Part shown: in pieces, positions 25,132-32,975 of the stretch
Position numbering within the stretch: the stretch's first letter is position 1
Layout: each line of letters begins with the position of its first letter
Source of the DNA: Bradyrhizobium sp. 190
GTDB taxonomy: Bacteria > Pseudomonadota > Alphaproteobacteria > Rhizobiales > Xanthobacteraceae
Direction of reading: 5' to 3'
Length of the DNA stretch: 64,000 bases
Assembly (NCBI RefSeq): GCF_023073415.1
Contig: NZ_JADPJL010000035.1
Span: 62,001-126,000, forward strand
Made by a program: the position numbers and the translations under genes
The notes under the pieces: model-generated
Database searches by the model: none
The model's input: the letters and a program-made list of their open reading frames with translations, nothing else
What the model was told of the DNA's origin: nothing

Positions 25132-26117
25132 GACGGGGACGGTGAGCGACGCGACGCGGTGAGGCCTTCACGGAGGTTCGGCACGACGACGAGCCGCTTG
25201 ACCTCGCCGTTCTTATACGCCGCGAGGAAGCGATCGTAATCCTTGATCGAGACGCAGCCGTTGGAATCGCCGTTGGGGCCGAGCAGGTAGCTATGCACGA
25301 GCAATCCCGTTCGCCCATGCATTTCGTTTTCACCCACCGGCGTCATGCGCAGCGCTTCGACGCCATGAAACGGCTTCTCGCGCGGCTTCAAATCGTAGAC
25401 GTTCGGCGGCGTTGCACCGACCATGCGCTTGTCGACAAACGCCGGATTGTCCATCAGGCTGCCCAGTCCTGAATGTGCCTCAAGCTTGGAGCCGTTCGGC
25501 AGGTACACCGTGCGCGCCGAAATATCGTAAACGGCGGTCTGGCCGTCATAGCCAAGCGCCGTCAGATCCTTGCGCTCGCTGAGCAGCCCATCGCCCGGCG
25601 TCAGCGAGGCCAGCGAGAAGCGCATCGGCACCAGATCGGCGAGCTTCTCGAACATGGTGCGGTTATCCGAGGAAACCGGCGCCGGATCGTTTCTCACGGA
25701 CTGAAGATTGGCCAGGACCGGGCGGGAGCGCGGCAGCGGAATCGCAACTTCGACCGACGGCGCGGGTTGTTCGGGTTGAACGTTCTCGACATCGCGCGGC
25801 TGCACTCCCAGCGAGCTTTCGATGTGCCCGAACGCCGCATCGAAATCCGGGCGCTCCGAACGGGCGGCGGGACGCCAGGGGTAGTTGACGGCCAGCGAAC
25901 GGCGCACCGAGCCCGAGCCGAAGCGCTCGTCGAACGAGGAAGTGCTGCCGACATTCGCAGATGCGGGATTGATCCAGGCGGCCGGGTCGAAATCGGTTAC
26001 CCACGCGGCCAGCCCCAGCGCCATGGCAAGTGCCGCTGTGCCGAATGCCGCTTCGCGGAGCAAACGGGTACCGCGGCTCGAAGCAGGCCCGGCTTTGCTG
26101 GTCGTCCTTCTATCCAT
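25128..26117 (-). CDS. DUF2778 / Tlde1-like periplasmic protein with an N-terminal membrane anchor
   Basis: The start is placed at the ATG at 26115-26117 because a basic stretch and one hydrophobic helix follow (AAFGTAALAMALGLAAWV); an ATG at 26207 would add 30 weakly coding residues. After a Pro-rich linker, the last ~150 residues form a DUF2778 domain: YDISARTVYLPNGSKLEAHS, GATPPNVYDLKPREKPFHG, a conserved His in LLVHSYLLGPNGD, and the catalytic-type SNGCVSIKDYDRF. In Salmonella the same domain (Tlde1) is a peptidoglycan L,D-transpeptidase/carboxypeptidase with a Cys nucleophile. Here the anchor points to a resident cell-wall enzyme instead of a secreted toxin. The DUF982 gene is coupled downstream. 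Confidence 0.8.
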   Translation of the reverse strand: MDRRTTSKAGPASSRGTRLLREAAFGTAALAMALGLAAWVTDFDPAAWINPASANVGSTSSFDERFGSGSVRRSLAVNYPWRPAARSERPDFDAAFGHIESSLGVQPRDVENVQPEQPAPSVEVAIPLPRSRPVLANLQSVRNDPAPVSSDNRTMFEKLADLVPMRFSLASLTPGDGLLSERKDLTALGYDGQTAVYDISARTVYLPNGSKLEAHSGLGSLMDNPAFVDKRMVGATPPNVYDLKPREKPFHGVEALRMTPVGENEMHGRTGLLVHSYLLGPNGDSNGCVSIKDYDRFLAAYKNGEVKRLVVVPNLREGLTASRRSPSPS

Positions 26118-26306
26118 CCGTCCCCGGCTCGGCGCTTCGGAATCACGTCTGATTCCTAATGGATTCACCGAATAAGTCCCACCATAATGCAAACGAAAGT
26201 AAGGCATAATCGAGACAGTTGCTCGGCGCCATCATGACCGGCGGAATCCCCGGATTCAAGCCATGTAATGATAAGCCGGGCCGGGACTTTTCCGGCGAGG
26301 CCACAC

Positions 26307-26732
26307 TCAGGGCCGCAGAACCGGATTGGTATTCGGTGCGGGCGCCTCTTCCATCTCCGCGTGCTCCGGCAGCTTGTCGGCATGCACCGCGAGCACCGGC
26401 CCGATCCAGATCGGATCGGCCTCATGATCCCGTCGCGGGTTGGTCGTATTCGGATGGACCAGAACGCTTAGATTGCCATGATTGAGCATCAGCCAGGGCA
26501 CCAATTCGGGGAATATCTCCCGGGCAAAGGCCACCTGGTACATGGCCTGATCGTGCGGGCCGACCTTGACGTCGTGCCACCGTCCGAGCGTGACCGAGAA
26601 GCGCTCGCCGATCCAGGCCCGCAACTGCTCGGCCTCGGCCCGCGTGGTCGCCGGATCGTAATAGATATGGGCGTGGTAGCTCGCGATCTCGCCCAATGGT
26701 CGCGGACCGCCCGTCCCCGGCTCACCCGTCAT
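26307..26732 (-). CDS. DOPA 4,5-dioxygenase family protein
   Basis: The start is the ATG at 26730-26732 with GGAG upstream. The 141-residue protein has the compact DOPA 4,5-dioxygenase fold: SYHAHIYYDPATTRAEAEQL with the first His pair, FSVTLGRWHDVKVGPHDQAM, and VPWLMLNHGNLSVLVHPNTT with the second His pair. Fungal and bacterial members cleave catechol-type rings; many are uncharacterised. It is the last gene of the SDR-VOC-CMD operon, which fits a role in aromatic or ring-derived acid breakdown. Confidence 0.85.
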   Translation of the reverse strand: MTGEPGTGGPRPLGEIASYHAHIYYDPATTRAEAEQLRAWIGERFSVTLGRWHDVKVGPHDQAMYQVAFAREIFPELVPWLMLNHGNLSVLVHPNTTNPRRDHEADPIWIGPVLAVHADKLPEHAEMEEAPAPNTNPVLRP

Positions 26733-26808
26733 TGCATGCTCCGCGCCATCGTTGCCCTCGAACCGCTCGATGATCGCTGCAACCGGCGGCGTGGTCAATG
26801 TGGCCCGG

Positions 26809-27369
26809 TCAGCCCGACCGCTTCCTGCTGCTCTCGAAGACGGTCATACCGGCGGCCGGATCGAGGTCAACCTCGGTTGCCTCCGTCAGGCGCGCCATCG
26901 TCATGTAGAAGCCGATCGCCAGGATCGACTCGACGATCTCCTGCTCGCTGAAATGCTGGCGCATCGCGGCGAACACCGGTGCGGCGACGCGCACGTTCTC
27001 GATCACTTCCCGGCCGAACGCCAGCAGCGCCTGTTCGGCGGCATTGAATGCGGCGTCCTCGTACTTGCCTTGTTCAATGCAGTCGACCTGCTTTTGCGTG
27101 ACGCCGACGCCGAGCGCGATCGGCACATGCTGCCGCCACTCATAGGCGCCATGCTCCCACTGCGCGACCTGAAGAATCAGCAATTCGCGATTGATATGGC
27201 TCAGTTTTTGGCGATGCAGGATCGAATTGGCGAACCGCATCGCCGGAATGAAATTGGCTTCCGCATGCGCCATCATTTTGAAGATGTTCAGCACGACCGG
27301 CATCCTGTCAAAGGACGCGCGCACGTCGCCGCTGGTTGCCGCCGGGTCGATCAGGGGAAGTCTTGCCAT
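26809..27369 (-). CDS. Carboxymuconolactone decarboxylase (CMD) / AhpD-like family protein
   Basis: This 186-residue, mostly helical protein shows the CMD pattern: NIFKMMAHAEANFIPAMRFA, LSHINRELLILQVAQ, and YEWRQHVPIALGVGVTQKQV. The redox pair CxxC of AhpD is absent: the helix that would hold it reads QVAQWEHGAYEW. A decarboxylase-, lactonase- or hydratase-like role is therefore more likely than peroxide reduction. It sits between the VOC and DOPA-dioxygenase-like genes on the same strand, with gaps of 90 and 76 bases. Confidence 0.85.
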   Translation of the reverse strand: MARLPLIDPAATSGDVRASFDRMPVVLNIFKMMAHAEANFIPAMRFANSILHRQKLSHINRELLILQVAQWEHGAYEWRQHVPIALGVGVTQKQVDCIEQGKYEDAAFNAAEQALLAFGREVIENVRVAAPVFAAMRQHFSEQEIVESILAIGFYMTMARLTEATEVDLDPAAGMTVFESSRKRSG

Positions 27370-27459
27370 CCTCTTGTTTCCTTATGTTTGCCGTTACTTT
27401 TTACCGCTGAAGACCTGCCGCTGTCGCTCAAGCTTTATCCAACACGAGCCGCGCATCAC

Positions 27460-27993
27460 TCAGCGTCCGCCGACTTCGCGGATCGGATCGGAGCCGTCCC
27501 AACCAGCGGCGACCTTGCGGATGTGCTCGAAGAAACTCCCCTTGCTGCCGCTGATGTCGGATATTTCGACAATGGTGCCGGGATGGGCTTGCGTATCGAA
27601 ATAGGCAAAGCGACCCTTTTCACCGCCGATCTGGCCTTCATGTCCGATCTTGTAACCAAGCGACAGCGCGCGGTCGTACAGGGCCTGATAATCACGGGTC
27701 CAGTACGACATGTGCTGCAAGCCTTCGCAGCCGGAGTCGAGAAACTCCTTGTACATCGAGGGCGCGTCGTTGCGCTGCTGGATCAGCTCGATCTGGAGAT
27801 CGCCGGAATTGGCGAGCGCCACGCTCATTTCCATGGCGGAGTCCCGGCCGCGGTGGCGGAAGTAATCAGTCTTGACCTTGTCGATATAGTACCAGGGCCC
27901 GACGCCCATCACGTTGACCCAGTGATCCATGGCGGCGCGGATATCCCGCACGACATATCCGTTCTGGCAGACGGCACCAAAGATACGGCTCAT
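27460..27993 (-). CDS. VOC family protein (extradiol-dioxygenase-like fold)
   Basis: The start is the ATG at 27991-27993, with GGGAGG upstream. This 177-residue protein begins GAVCQNGYVVRDIRAAMDHW then VMGVGPWYY and ends FAYFDTQAHPGTIVEISDI, the glyoxalase_4 layout seen in methylmalonyl-CoA-epimerase-like and lactoylglutathione-lyase-like enzymes. His in GLQHMSYWT and Glu in IVEIS are plausible metal ligands. It is second in the four-gene operon behind the SDR gene. Confidence 0.85.
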   Translation of the reverse strand: MSRIFGAVCQNGYVVRDIRAAMDHWVNVMGVGPWYYIDKVKTDYFRHRGRDSAMEMSVALANSGDLQIELIQQRNDAPSMYKEFLDSGCEGLQHMSYWTRDYQALYDRALSLGYKIGHEGQIGGEKGRFAYFDTQAHPGTIVEISDISGSKGSFFEHIRKVAAGWDGSDPIREVGGR

Positions 27994-28058
27994 GATGACC
28001 TCCCGTGTGTTGGTCGGCGGACACCCTTCCCGCCTCTCATTCTTCTCGGTCCCGGCGC

Positions 28059-28856
28059 TCAGCCGATCGACCTGCCGCCGTCGATGACGAGTTCGGTGCC
28101 GGTGACGTAGCGGCTCTCGTCGCTGGCGAGCCACAGGATGCCGTTGGCGATATCTTCAGGCGCGGCCTTGTAGCCGAGCGGGACGGCGCGCTCGGTGAGC
28201 TTGTCCAGCGTCGGTCCGCGCTCCCGTCCGCCATTCGAGCCGTCCTCGACGGTGCCGATCAGCGTGTCCCAGATCGCGGTTTCGGTGATGCCGGGGTGTA
28301 GCGAGTTGACGCGCACGCCATCCTTGGCGGCTGCGCATTCCAGCGCGACCGATTTCGTGAACAGCCGCACGCCGCCCTTGGTCGCGCAGTAGCCCGAGAC
28401 GTTCGGCGACGCCTTGATTCCCGCGATCGAGGAAACGTTGATGATGCTTCCGCCGCCACCTGCCCGTATCAGCGGGAGCGAATGCTTTACGCCGAGGAAG
28501 ACGCCGTCGAGATTGACGGCTACCTGCCGCTTCCAGTCGGCGAACGCCATGTCGACCACGGGACCCGAGAGGCCTATCCCGGCATTGTTGACGAGAACGT
28601 CAAGTCTGCCGAACCGCGCCCGGGTCCGGGCCACGATCGACTGCCAGTCCTCCTCGCGCGTCACGTCGTGGTGGTAGTACTCGCACTCGCACCCCATGGC
28701 GCGCAATTCGCGCAGCAGGCCCTCGCCCTTCTCGTCCTGCAGATCGGTTGCGACGATCTTGGCGCCCTCGCGCGCCAGCACCAGGGCTGCGCTTCGTCCG
28801 ATGCCGTTGGCGGCGCCGGTCACCAGAGCGACTTTTCCTTCGACACGCCGCGTCAT
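28059..28856 (-). CDS. Short-chain dehydrogenase/reductase (SDR)
   Basis: The start is the ATG at 28854-28856. The 265-residue protein is a classical SDR: cofactor loop VTGAANGIGRSAALV, Asp in ATDLQDEKG (which favours NAD over NADP), NNAG in LVNNAGIGLSG, catalytic Ser in INVSSIAGIK and the Tyr/Lys pair in SGYCATKGG. It oxidises a secondary alcohol or reduces a ketone. It heads a four-gene minus-strand operon and faces a LacI gene across 224 bp that hold a LacI-type palindrome. Confidence 0.92.
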   Translation of the reverse strand: MTRRVEGKVALVTGAANGIGRSAALVLAREGAKIVATDLQDEKGEGLLRELRAMGCECEYYHHDVTREEDWQSIVARTRARFGRLDVLVNNAGIGLSGPVVDMAFADWKRQVAVNLDGVFLGVKHSLPLIRAGGGGSIINVSSIAGIKASPNVSGYCATKGGVRLFTKSVALECAAAKDGVRVNSLHPGITETAIWDTLIGTVEDGSNGGRERGPTLDKLTERAVPLGYKAAPEDIANGILWLASDESRYVTGTELVIDGGRSIG

Positions 28857-28942
28857 GCCTCGGTCCCGTTTCCCGCCTGCGGCCATTCGGCCGGTTTGTT
28901 GTCCCGGGACCAGCAGCGCGCTCGCCCTGTTCCCGGCATTCC

Positions 28943-28956
28943 TGGAAACGTTTCCA
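28943..28956. promoter_or_regulatory. LacI-family operator palindrome overlapping the SDR-operon promoter
   Basis: TGGAAACGTTTCCA is a perfect 14-bp palindrome with the central CG that the LacI-family leucine lever prefers. On the minus strand it overlaps a -10-like TATGGA placed 17 bases after a -35-like TTGAAC, so the bound regulator would block the SDR operon. Confidence 0.75.
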
Positions 28957-29008
28957 TACTCTGCCTCATATTGATGTTCAAGATAGTTCTTTATGGGCAT
29001 CTGGCTTG

Positions 29009-29021
29009 TATATCGTTTCCA
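29009..29021 (+). promoter_or_regulatory. Second LacI half-operator overlapping a possible lacI-type promoter
   Basis: TATATCGTTTCCA repeats the CGTTTCCA half of the palindrome 65 bases away and overlaps a -10-like TATATC that points at the LacI gene. It may be an autoregulatory or loop-forming second site. The left half is degenerate. Confidence 0.45.
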
Positions 29022-29080
29022 GAATGCGCTAGAATTTCGCCCACTTGCGCCCAAGCGGCGATGCTCAAGGGAGCCCAGCA

Positions 29081-30112
29081 ATGTCGTTGCGCCAGCCTGC
29101 ACGCGCCACAATCCGCGACGTCGCAGCCCAGGCCGGCGTATCGGTCAGCAGCGTCAGCCGCGTCATGAACGGCGAGCCGCACATCAGCCCGGAATTGCAC
29201 GCCCGCATTATGCGGGCGGTGAACCGCCTGCGCTTCGAGCCGCATTCGGCGGCGCAGGCCTTGCGTTCGCGCGAGAGCAAGACGATCGGCTGCATGGTCT
29301 CCGACCTCTCCAACCCGCTCTACAGCGAGATGATCAACGGCGCGGAGGAGGAATTCCAGCGCGCCGGCTATGTGCTGATGCTTGCGGCTACCCGGCACGA
29401 GCAGGACCGCGAGACGGCATTCATCTCCGCGGTGCGCCGGCGGCGGATGGACGGATTGCTGCTGTTCGCCGGCGACAATGCCCATACCGACTTCACCGGC
29501 GCGCTCGCAAACCTGGACCTGCCCTGCGTGGCGATCGATCGCGAGGTGCCGGGCGTCCCCTCGGTGCGCGCGGATCATCGCGGCGGCGGCCTCGAAATCA
29601 CGCGCTATCTCATCGGACTCGGCCATCGCCGCACCGCGCTTCTCACTGGACGCGCCGCGCTGCTGCCGAGTTCGGAGCGCCTTGCCGGCTATCGGCAGGC
29701 CCATACTGAGGCGAAGCTCGACGTCGACCCCGACCTGATCCGGCCGCAGACGCAGGGGTCGAGCATTGCATTCAGCGACGTCTGCCAGTTGCTGCAAGGC
29801 CCCGACCGTCCGACCGCGATCATTACGTTGGGCACGCACATGCTGGCCGGCGTGATGGACGCGCTTGCCAGCAACGGCCTCCGCTATCCCGACGACATGT
29901 CGCTGGTGTGCATCGGCGACACCGATCTCGCTCGGCATGCAACGCCGGGCATCTCGGCGCTGACATGGGATCTGGACCAGATGGGCCGGGTCGCCGCCAA
30001 CATCCTGCTCGATCGGATTCGCGGCGGCGACGAGCCCCGCAAGATCCGGCCGATCTACCTGCCGACACGTTTCATCCTTCGGCACTCCGGCGCCAAGCCG
30101 CGCGCACCCTGA
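29081..30112 (+). CDS. LacI-family transcriptional regulator
   Basis: The ATG at 29081 follows AAGGGAG. The 343-residue regulator has the N-terminal helix-turn-helix and hinge (ATIRDVAAQAGVSVSSVSRV, then HSAAQALRSRESKTIG) and a periplasmic-binding-protein-like sensor (MVSDLSNPLYSEMINGAEEE, GLLLFAGDN, SLVCIGDTDLARH). It should bind DNA as a dimer and release it on binding a small ligand. It lies between its probable target, the divergent SDR operon, and a Bug-type receptor gene 97 bp downstream. The ligand may be a sugar acid or an aromatic-derived acid; the sequence does not decide. Confidence 0.92.
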   Translation: MSLRQPARATIRDVAAQAGVSVSSVSRVMNGEPHISPELHARIMRAVNRLRFEPHSAAQALRSRESKTIGCMVSDLSNPLYSEMINGAEEEFQRAGYVLMLAATRHEQDRETAFISAVRRRRMDGLLLFAGDNAHTDFTGALANLDLPCVAIDREVPGVPSVRADHRGGGLEITRYLIGLGHRRTALLTGRAALLPSSERLAGYRQAHTEAKLDVDPDLIRPQTQGSSIAFSDVCQLLQGPDRPTAIITLGTHMLAGVMDALASNGLRYPDDMSLVCIGDTDLARHATPGISALTWDLDQMGRVAANILLDRIRGGDEPRKIRPIYLPTRFILRHSGAKPRAP

Positions 30113-30209
30113 TTGCGCGACGGCTCTGCCGATCTCCACGCCCGGCGAAGACGCCTGGCGACGACCTACCAAAAGAAAAAATAAAACGGGAAGCCCAGGG
30201 AGTGAGTAA

Positions 30210-31175
30210 ATGAAGTTACGCGCGATAATGCTTCTGCTTGCGCTCGCGTCGTTGCCATGTTCGGCCGGCGCCGAAGACGCGGCCGAGTACCCCTCCAAGA
30301 AGATCAAGATGCTGCTGCCGTTCGGGGCCGGTGGCGGCGGCGACGTGCTCGGCCGGCTGCTGGCCGACCGGATGGGCAACCGTCTTGGGCAAACCATTTA
30401 CGTCGAAAACCGCACCGGCGCCGCAGGCACCATCGGCGCGCAGCAGGCGGCGACCTCTCCGCCCGATGGCTACACCATCACGATCGGCGGCATGACCACC
30501 CATGTACTCGCGCCGGCCGTCTATCCGAACCTGCCCTATGATCCGATCAAGGATTTTACCACCATCGGCCGCATCGGAACGTCGTCCATTCTTCTCATAG
30601 CGACGAAGGATTTTGCGGCCAACGATCTGCGCGGCCTGACCGAGCTATCGAAAAAGGGCGAGCCGATCCAGTACGGAAGCTGGGGCGTCGGCTCGACCGG
30701 GCATTTCTGCGGCGAAATCCTCTCCCAGAAGGCGGGCGTCCGCCTGCAGCATGTCCCGTTCAGCAGCGCGGCGAAGCTCGCCAACGACCTGATGGGCGGG
30801 CACATCTCGGTGGGGCTGGTCGACATGGCGACCGGGACGCCGCTGGTGAAGGATGGAAAGCTGAAGGCGCTTGCGGTCTGCGGCGGACGATCTCCGAGCC
30901 TGCCTGACGTGGCGAGCTACAAGGAGCAAGGCGTCGATTTCGAACGGAGCCTGTCCTGGGTGATGTACGCGCCCGCGGGCGTTACCGCTTCCGTTGCGCA
31001 AAAAATTTCTGGCGCGCTGAAGGCGGCGCTCGCCGAGCCCGACATCACCGAGAAGCTGCTGGCGCTCGGCATCTCGGCGGACTTCATCGCCGGAGATCAG
31101 CAGCGCGACATCAACGCGCGCGACATCGAAGCCTGGAAGAAGGTCGCCAGCGACGCGAAGATCGAGGTCAAGTAG
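30210..31175 (+). CDS. Bug-family (TctC-like) tripartite transporter substrate-binding protein
   Basis: This 321-residue exported protein has a signal peptide (MLLLALASLPCSAGA) and the Bug fold: IKMLLPFGAGGGGDVLGRLL with the glycine-rich carboxylate-binding loop, NRTGAAGTIGAQQAA, and the late PDVASYKEQGVDF helix. Bug proteins bind carboxylates with high affinity. The membrane partners TctA and TctB are not adjacent, so this is an orphan receptor that either uses a transporter encoded elsewhere or senses. It is downstream of the LacI gene in the same direction. Confidence 0.9.
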   Translation: MKLRAIMLLLALASLPCSAGAEDAAEYPSKKIKMLLPFGAGGGGDVLGRLLADRMGNRLGQTIYVENRTGAAGTIGAQQAATSPPDGYTITIGGMTTHVLAPAVYPNLPYDPIKDFTTIGRIGTSSILLIATKDFAANDLRGLTELSKKGEPIQYGSWGVGSTGHFCGEILSQKAGVRLQHVPFSSAAKLANDLMGGHISVGLVDMATGTPLVKDGKLKALAVCGGRSPSLPDVASYKEQGVDFERSLSWVMYAPAGVTASVAQKISGALKAALAEPDITEKLLALGISADFIAGDQQRDINARDIEAWKKVASDAKIEVK

Positions 31176-31183
31176 CGGTAGGC

Positions 31184-31307
31184 GTGTCCCGGACGCGGTG
31201 CAGCGCCTGTTTGGCGCTGCACCGCAGAGCCGGGACCCATCTCAACGCACGGGAATAGGTCCCGGCTCAGCAGCGCAGCACTTCGTGCCGCGCTGCGTCC
31301 GGGACAT
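31184..31307. repeat. Dispersed intergenic palindrome (GTGTCCCGGACGC type)
   Basis: The outer arms (GTGTCCCGGACGC near 31184 and its near-complement ending at 31307) enclose a perfect 12-bp hairpin (31196-31207 with 31213-31224, loop TGTTT). It lies between the convergent Bug and P450 genes. This is the third distinct palindrome family in the window. Confidence 0.8.
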
Positions 31308-31330
31308 GATACCCATCTGACACAGAACGC

Positions 31331-32551
31331 TCAGCTCGCCTTGCCAAACAGCATGGGCAACTGGCGCGGGCCGCGCACGGTGCCTTCCGACCAGGTGACC
31401 TTGCCGGCCGGATCGAGCCTGAAATCCGGAATCCGCTTCAGCCACTCCTCAATCGCAACCGTCATTTCCATGCGCGCCAGATTGGAGCCGACGCAGCGGT
31501 GAATGCCGAGGCCGAACGCGGCGTGGCGATTTTCCTTGCGGTCGATCACCACCTTTTCGGCATCGGGGAACATCGCGGGATCGCGGTTGGCGGCCGGGAA
31601 CGACAGCAGCACCATGTTGCCGGCCTTGACCGGGCAGCCGCTGATGGTGGTTTCCTTCATCACCTCGCGCGCCATCGTCACCGGCGAATAGGCGCGCAGC
31701 AGTTCCTCGACGGCCAGCGGCATCAGTTCGGGCTCGGCGACAAGGCGCTCGCGGTCCGCCGGCGTCTTCGCCAGATGCCATAGCGAGGAGCCGATCGCGC
31801 TCCAGGTGGTGTCGATGCCGGCGATCAAGAGCAGCCGCAGCGAGCCCAGCACATGCTCATCCGCCAGCGGATTGCCGTCCTTGTCCCTCGCATTCATGAG
31901 CGTCGAGATCAGATCGTCGGTCGGATTCTTTTTGCGATGCTCGATGTGGCCGGCGAAATAGCCGGTCATCTCCCTCACCGCATCCATCAGCGCGTTGTCA
32001 TCCTTGATGCCGAGTTCGAGGATGCCGTGAATCCACTTGATGAAGAGATCGCCGTCCTTCTCGGGGATTCCGAGCATGTGCGCGATGGCGCGGACCGGAA
32101 CATGCTTGGTGTATCGCGCGGCGGCATCGCATTTGCCGTCGGCAATGAACTCGTCGATCAGTTCGTTGCAGATGGCGCGCACCCGCGGCTCGAGTTTCTT
32201 CATTGCGTCCGGCGTGAACGGCGGCAACAACAATTGCTTGGCCGGCTTGTGCTCGGGCGGATCGGAGGTGATCGGCGGCGCCCGCGCCGTGATTTCCGGG
32301 CGAACGTCGCGCACGATGACGCGCCGGGAAGAAAAGTGGTCGGTGTCGTAGGCGATTTCCTTCACCGCCTGGTAGGTGGTCGGCATGTAGCAGCCGAGGA
32401 ACCGCTCGGTGTGCACGACCGGCGAAGCCTCGCGCAATTTCTCCCAGATCGGAAACGGGTTTTCCGTCCAGGTCGGATCGGTGTGGTCGAAATCGTTGAC
32501 CCAGTCGGTGACCGGGGGATGTTCGGGCATGATGCTGGCGGAATCGGACAT
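31331..32551 (-). CDS. Cytochrome P450
   Basis: This soluble 406-residue bacterial P450 shows the I-helix oxygen-binding motif LLIAGIDTTWSAI, the ExxR pair in AVEELLRAYSP, and the haem-Cys loop AAFGLGIHRCVGSNLARME. It should insert one oxygen atom into an organic substrate with electrons from a ferredoxin. The gene for a small 3Fe-4S-type ferredoxin lies 63 bp upstream on the same strand and is its probable electron donor; no ferredoxin reductase is nearby. A TetR gene is divergent and may control the pair. The substrate is unknown. Confidence 0.93.
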   Translation of the reverse strand: MSDSASIMPEHPPVTDWVNDFDHTDPTWTENPFPIWEKLREASPVVHTERFLGCYMPTTYQAVKEIAYDTDHFSSRRVIVRDVRPEITARAPPITSDPPEHKPAKQLLLPPFTPDAMKKLEPRVRAICNELIDEFIADGKCDAAARYTKHVPVRAIAHMLGIPEKDGDLFIKWIHGILELGIKDDNALMDAVREMTGYFAGHIEHRKKNPTDDLISTLMNARDKDGNPLADEHVLGSLRLLLIAGIDTTWSAIGSSLWHLAKTPADRERLVAEPELMPLAVEELLRAYSPVTMAREVMKETTISGCPVKAGNMVLLSFPAANRDPAMFPDAEKVVIDRKENRHAAFGLGIHRCVGSNLARMEMTVAIEEWLKRIPDFRLDPAGKVTWSEGTVRGPRQLPMLFGKAS

Positions 32552-32614
32552 CGGAGCAATTCCTCTGCTTGTTTCGTTCAGATCTAGTTGGGCTAAATCG
32601 ATCTCCGGACCGAA

Positions 32615-32824
32615 CTATTCCTCGGTCACCTCGATCGCGATTTCAGGACAGTTGGTCTGAGCAAGCCAAGCCTTGTCCTCCAGGCCCGCAGGCACGGAAC
32701 CGTCGCCGACTTCGTGCGCGTTGCCGAATTCGTCGAGGTCGAACAGTTCGGGTGCCAGTGATTTGCAGCGCGCGTGGCCCTGACATTTGTCCTGGTCGAC
32801 GCGGATTTTCAGCTTTCCAGCCAT
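32615..32824 (-). CDS. Small 3Fe-4S-type ferredoxin for the adjacent P450
   Basis: The start is the ATG at 32822-32824. The 69-residue acidic protein reads RVDQDKCQGHARCKSLAPEL then FDLDEFGNA and TNCPEIAI. Cys at CxxxxxC plus a late Cys-Pro is the pattern of P450-linked ferredoxins in which one ligand of a 4Fe-4S site is replaced, here by His in QGHARC. It lies first in the operon with the P450 gene downstream. A good sigma-70-type promoter is found about 95 bases upstream of its start. Confidence 0.9.
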   Translation of the reverse strand: MAGKLKIRVDQDKCQGHARCKSLAPELFDLDEFGNAHEVGDGSVPAGLEDKAWLAQTNCPEIAIEVTEE

Positions 32825-32918
32825 CGCAGCGTTTCCCTTTTGTGGCGCGCATTGTCTCGCACGGCCTTCCTTCGGCGCGACGGCGCAGACCCGCCGGCTC
32901 ACCGCGAAGTTATATCGT

Positions 32919-32948
32919 ATTACATTCGCGACACCGTTGTGCTGTCAA
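32919..32948 (-). promoter_or_regulatory. Sigma-70-type promoter of the ferredoxin-P450 operon
   Basis: On the minus strand, TTGACA (32948-32943) and TGTAAT (32924-32919) are 18 bases apart. The predicted start is near 32911, about 87 bases before the ferredoxin ATG. It lies within the gap shared with the divergent TetR gene, where the TetR protein would be expected to act. Confidence 0.6.
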
Positions 32949-32975
32949 GTCAAAAGTTATAGATCATGGAACTGA

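Noticed and set aside
25128..26117. Tlde1-like protein as a type VI secretion toxin with the DUF982 protein as immunity
   Set aside because: The toxin-like protein has a membrane anchor, the partner has no export signal, and no secretion genes are near. Kept only as a low-weight alternative.
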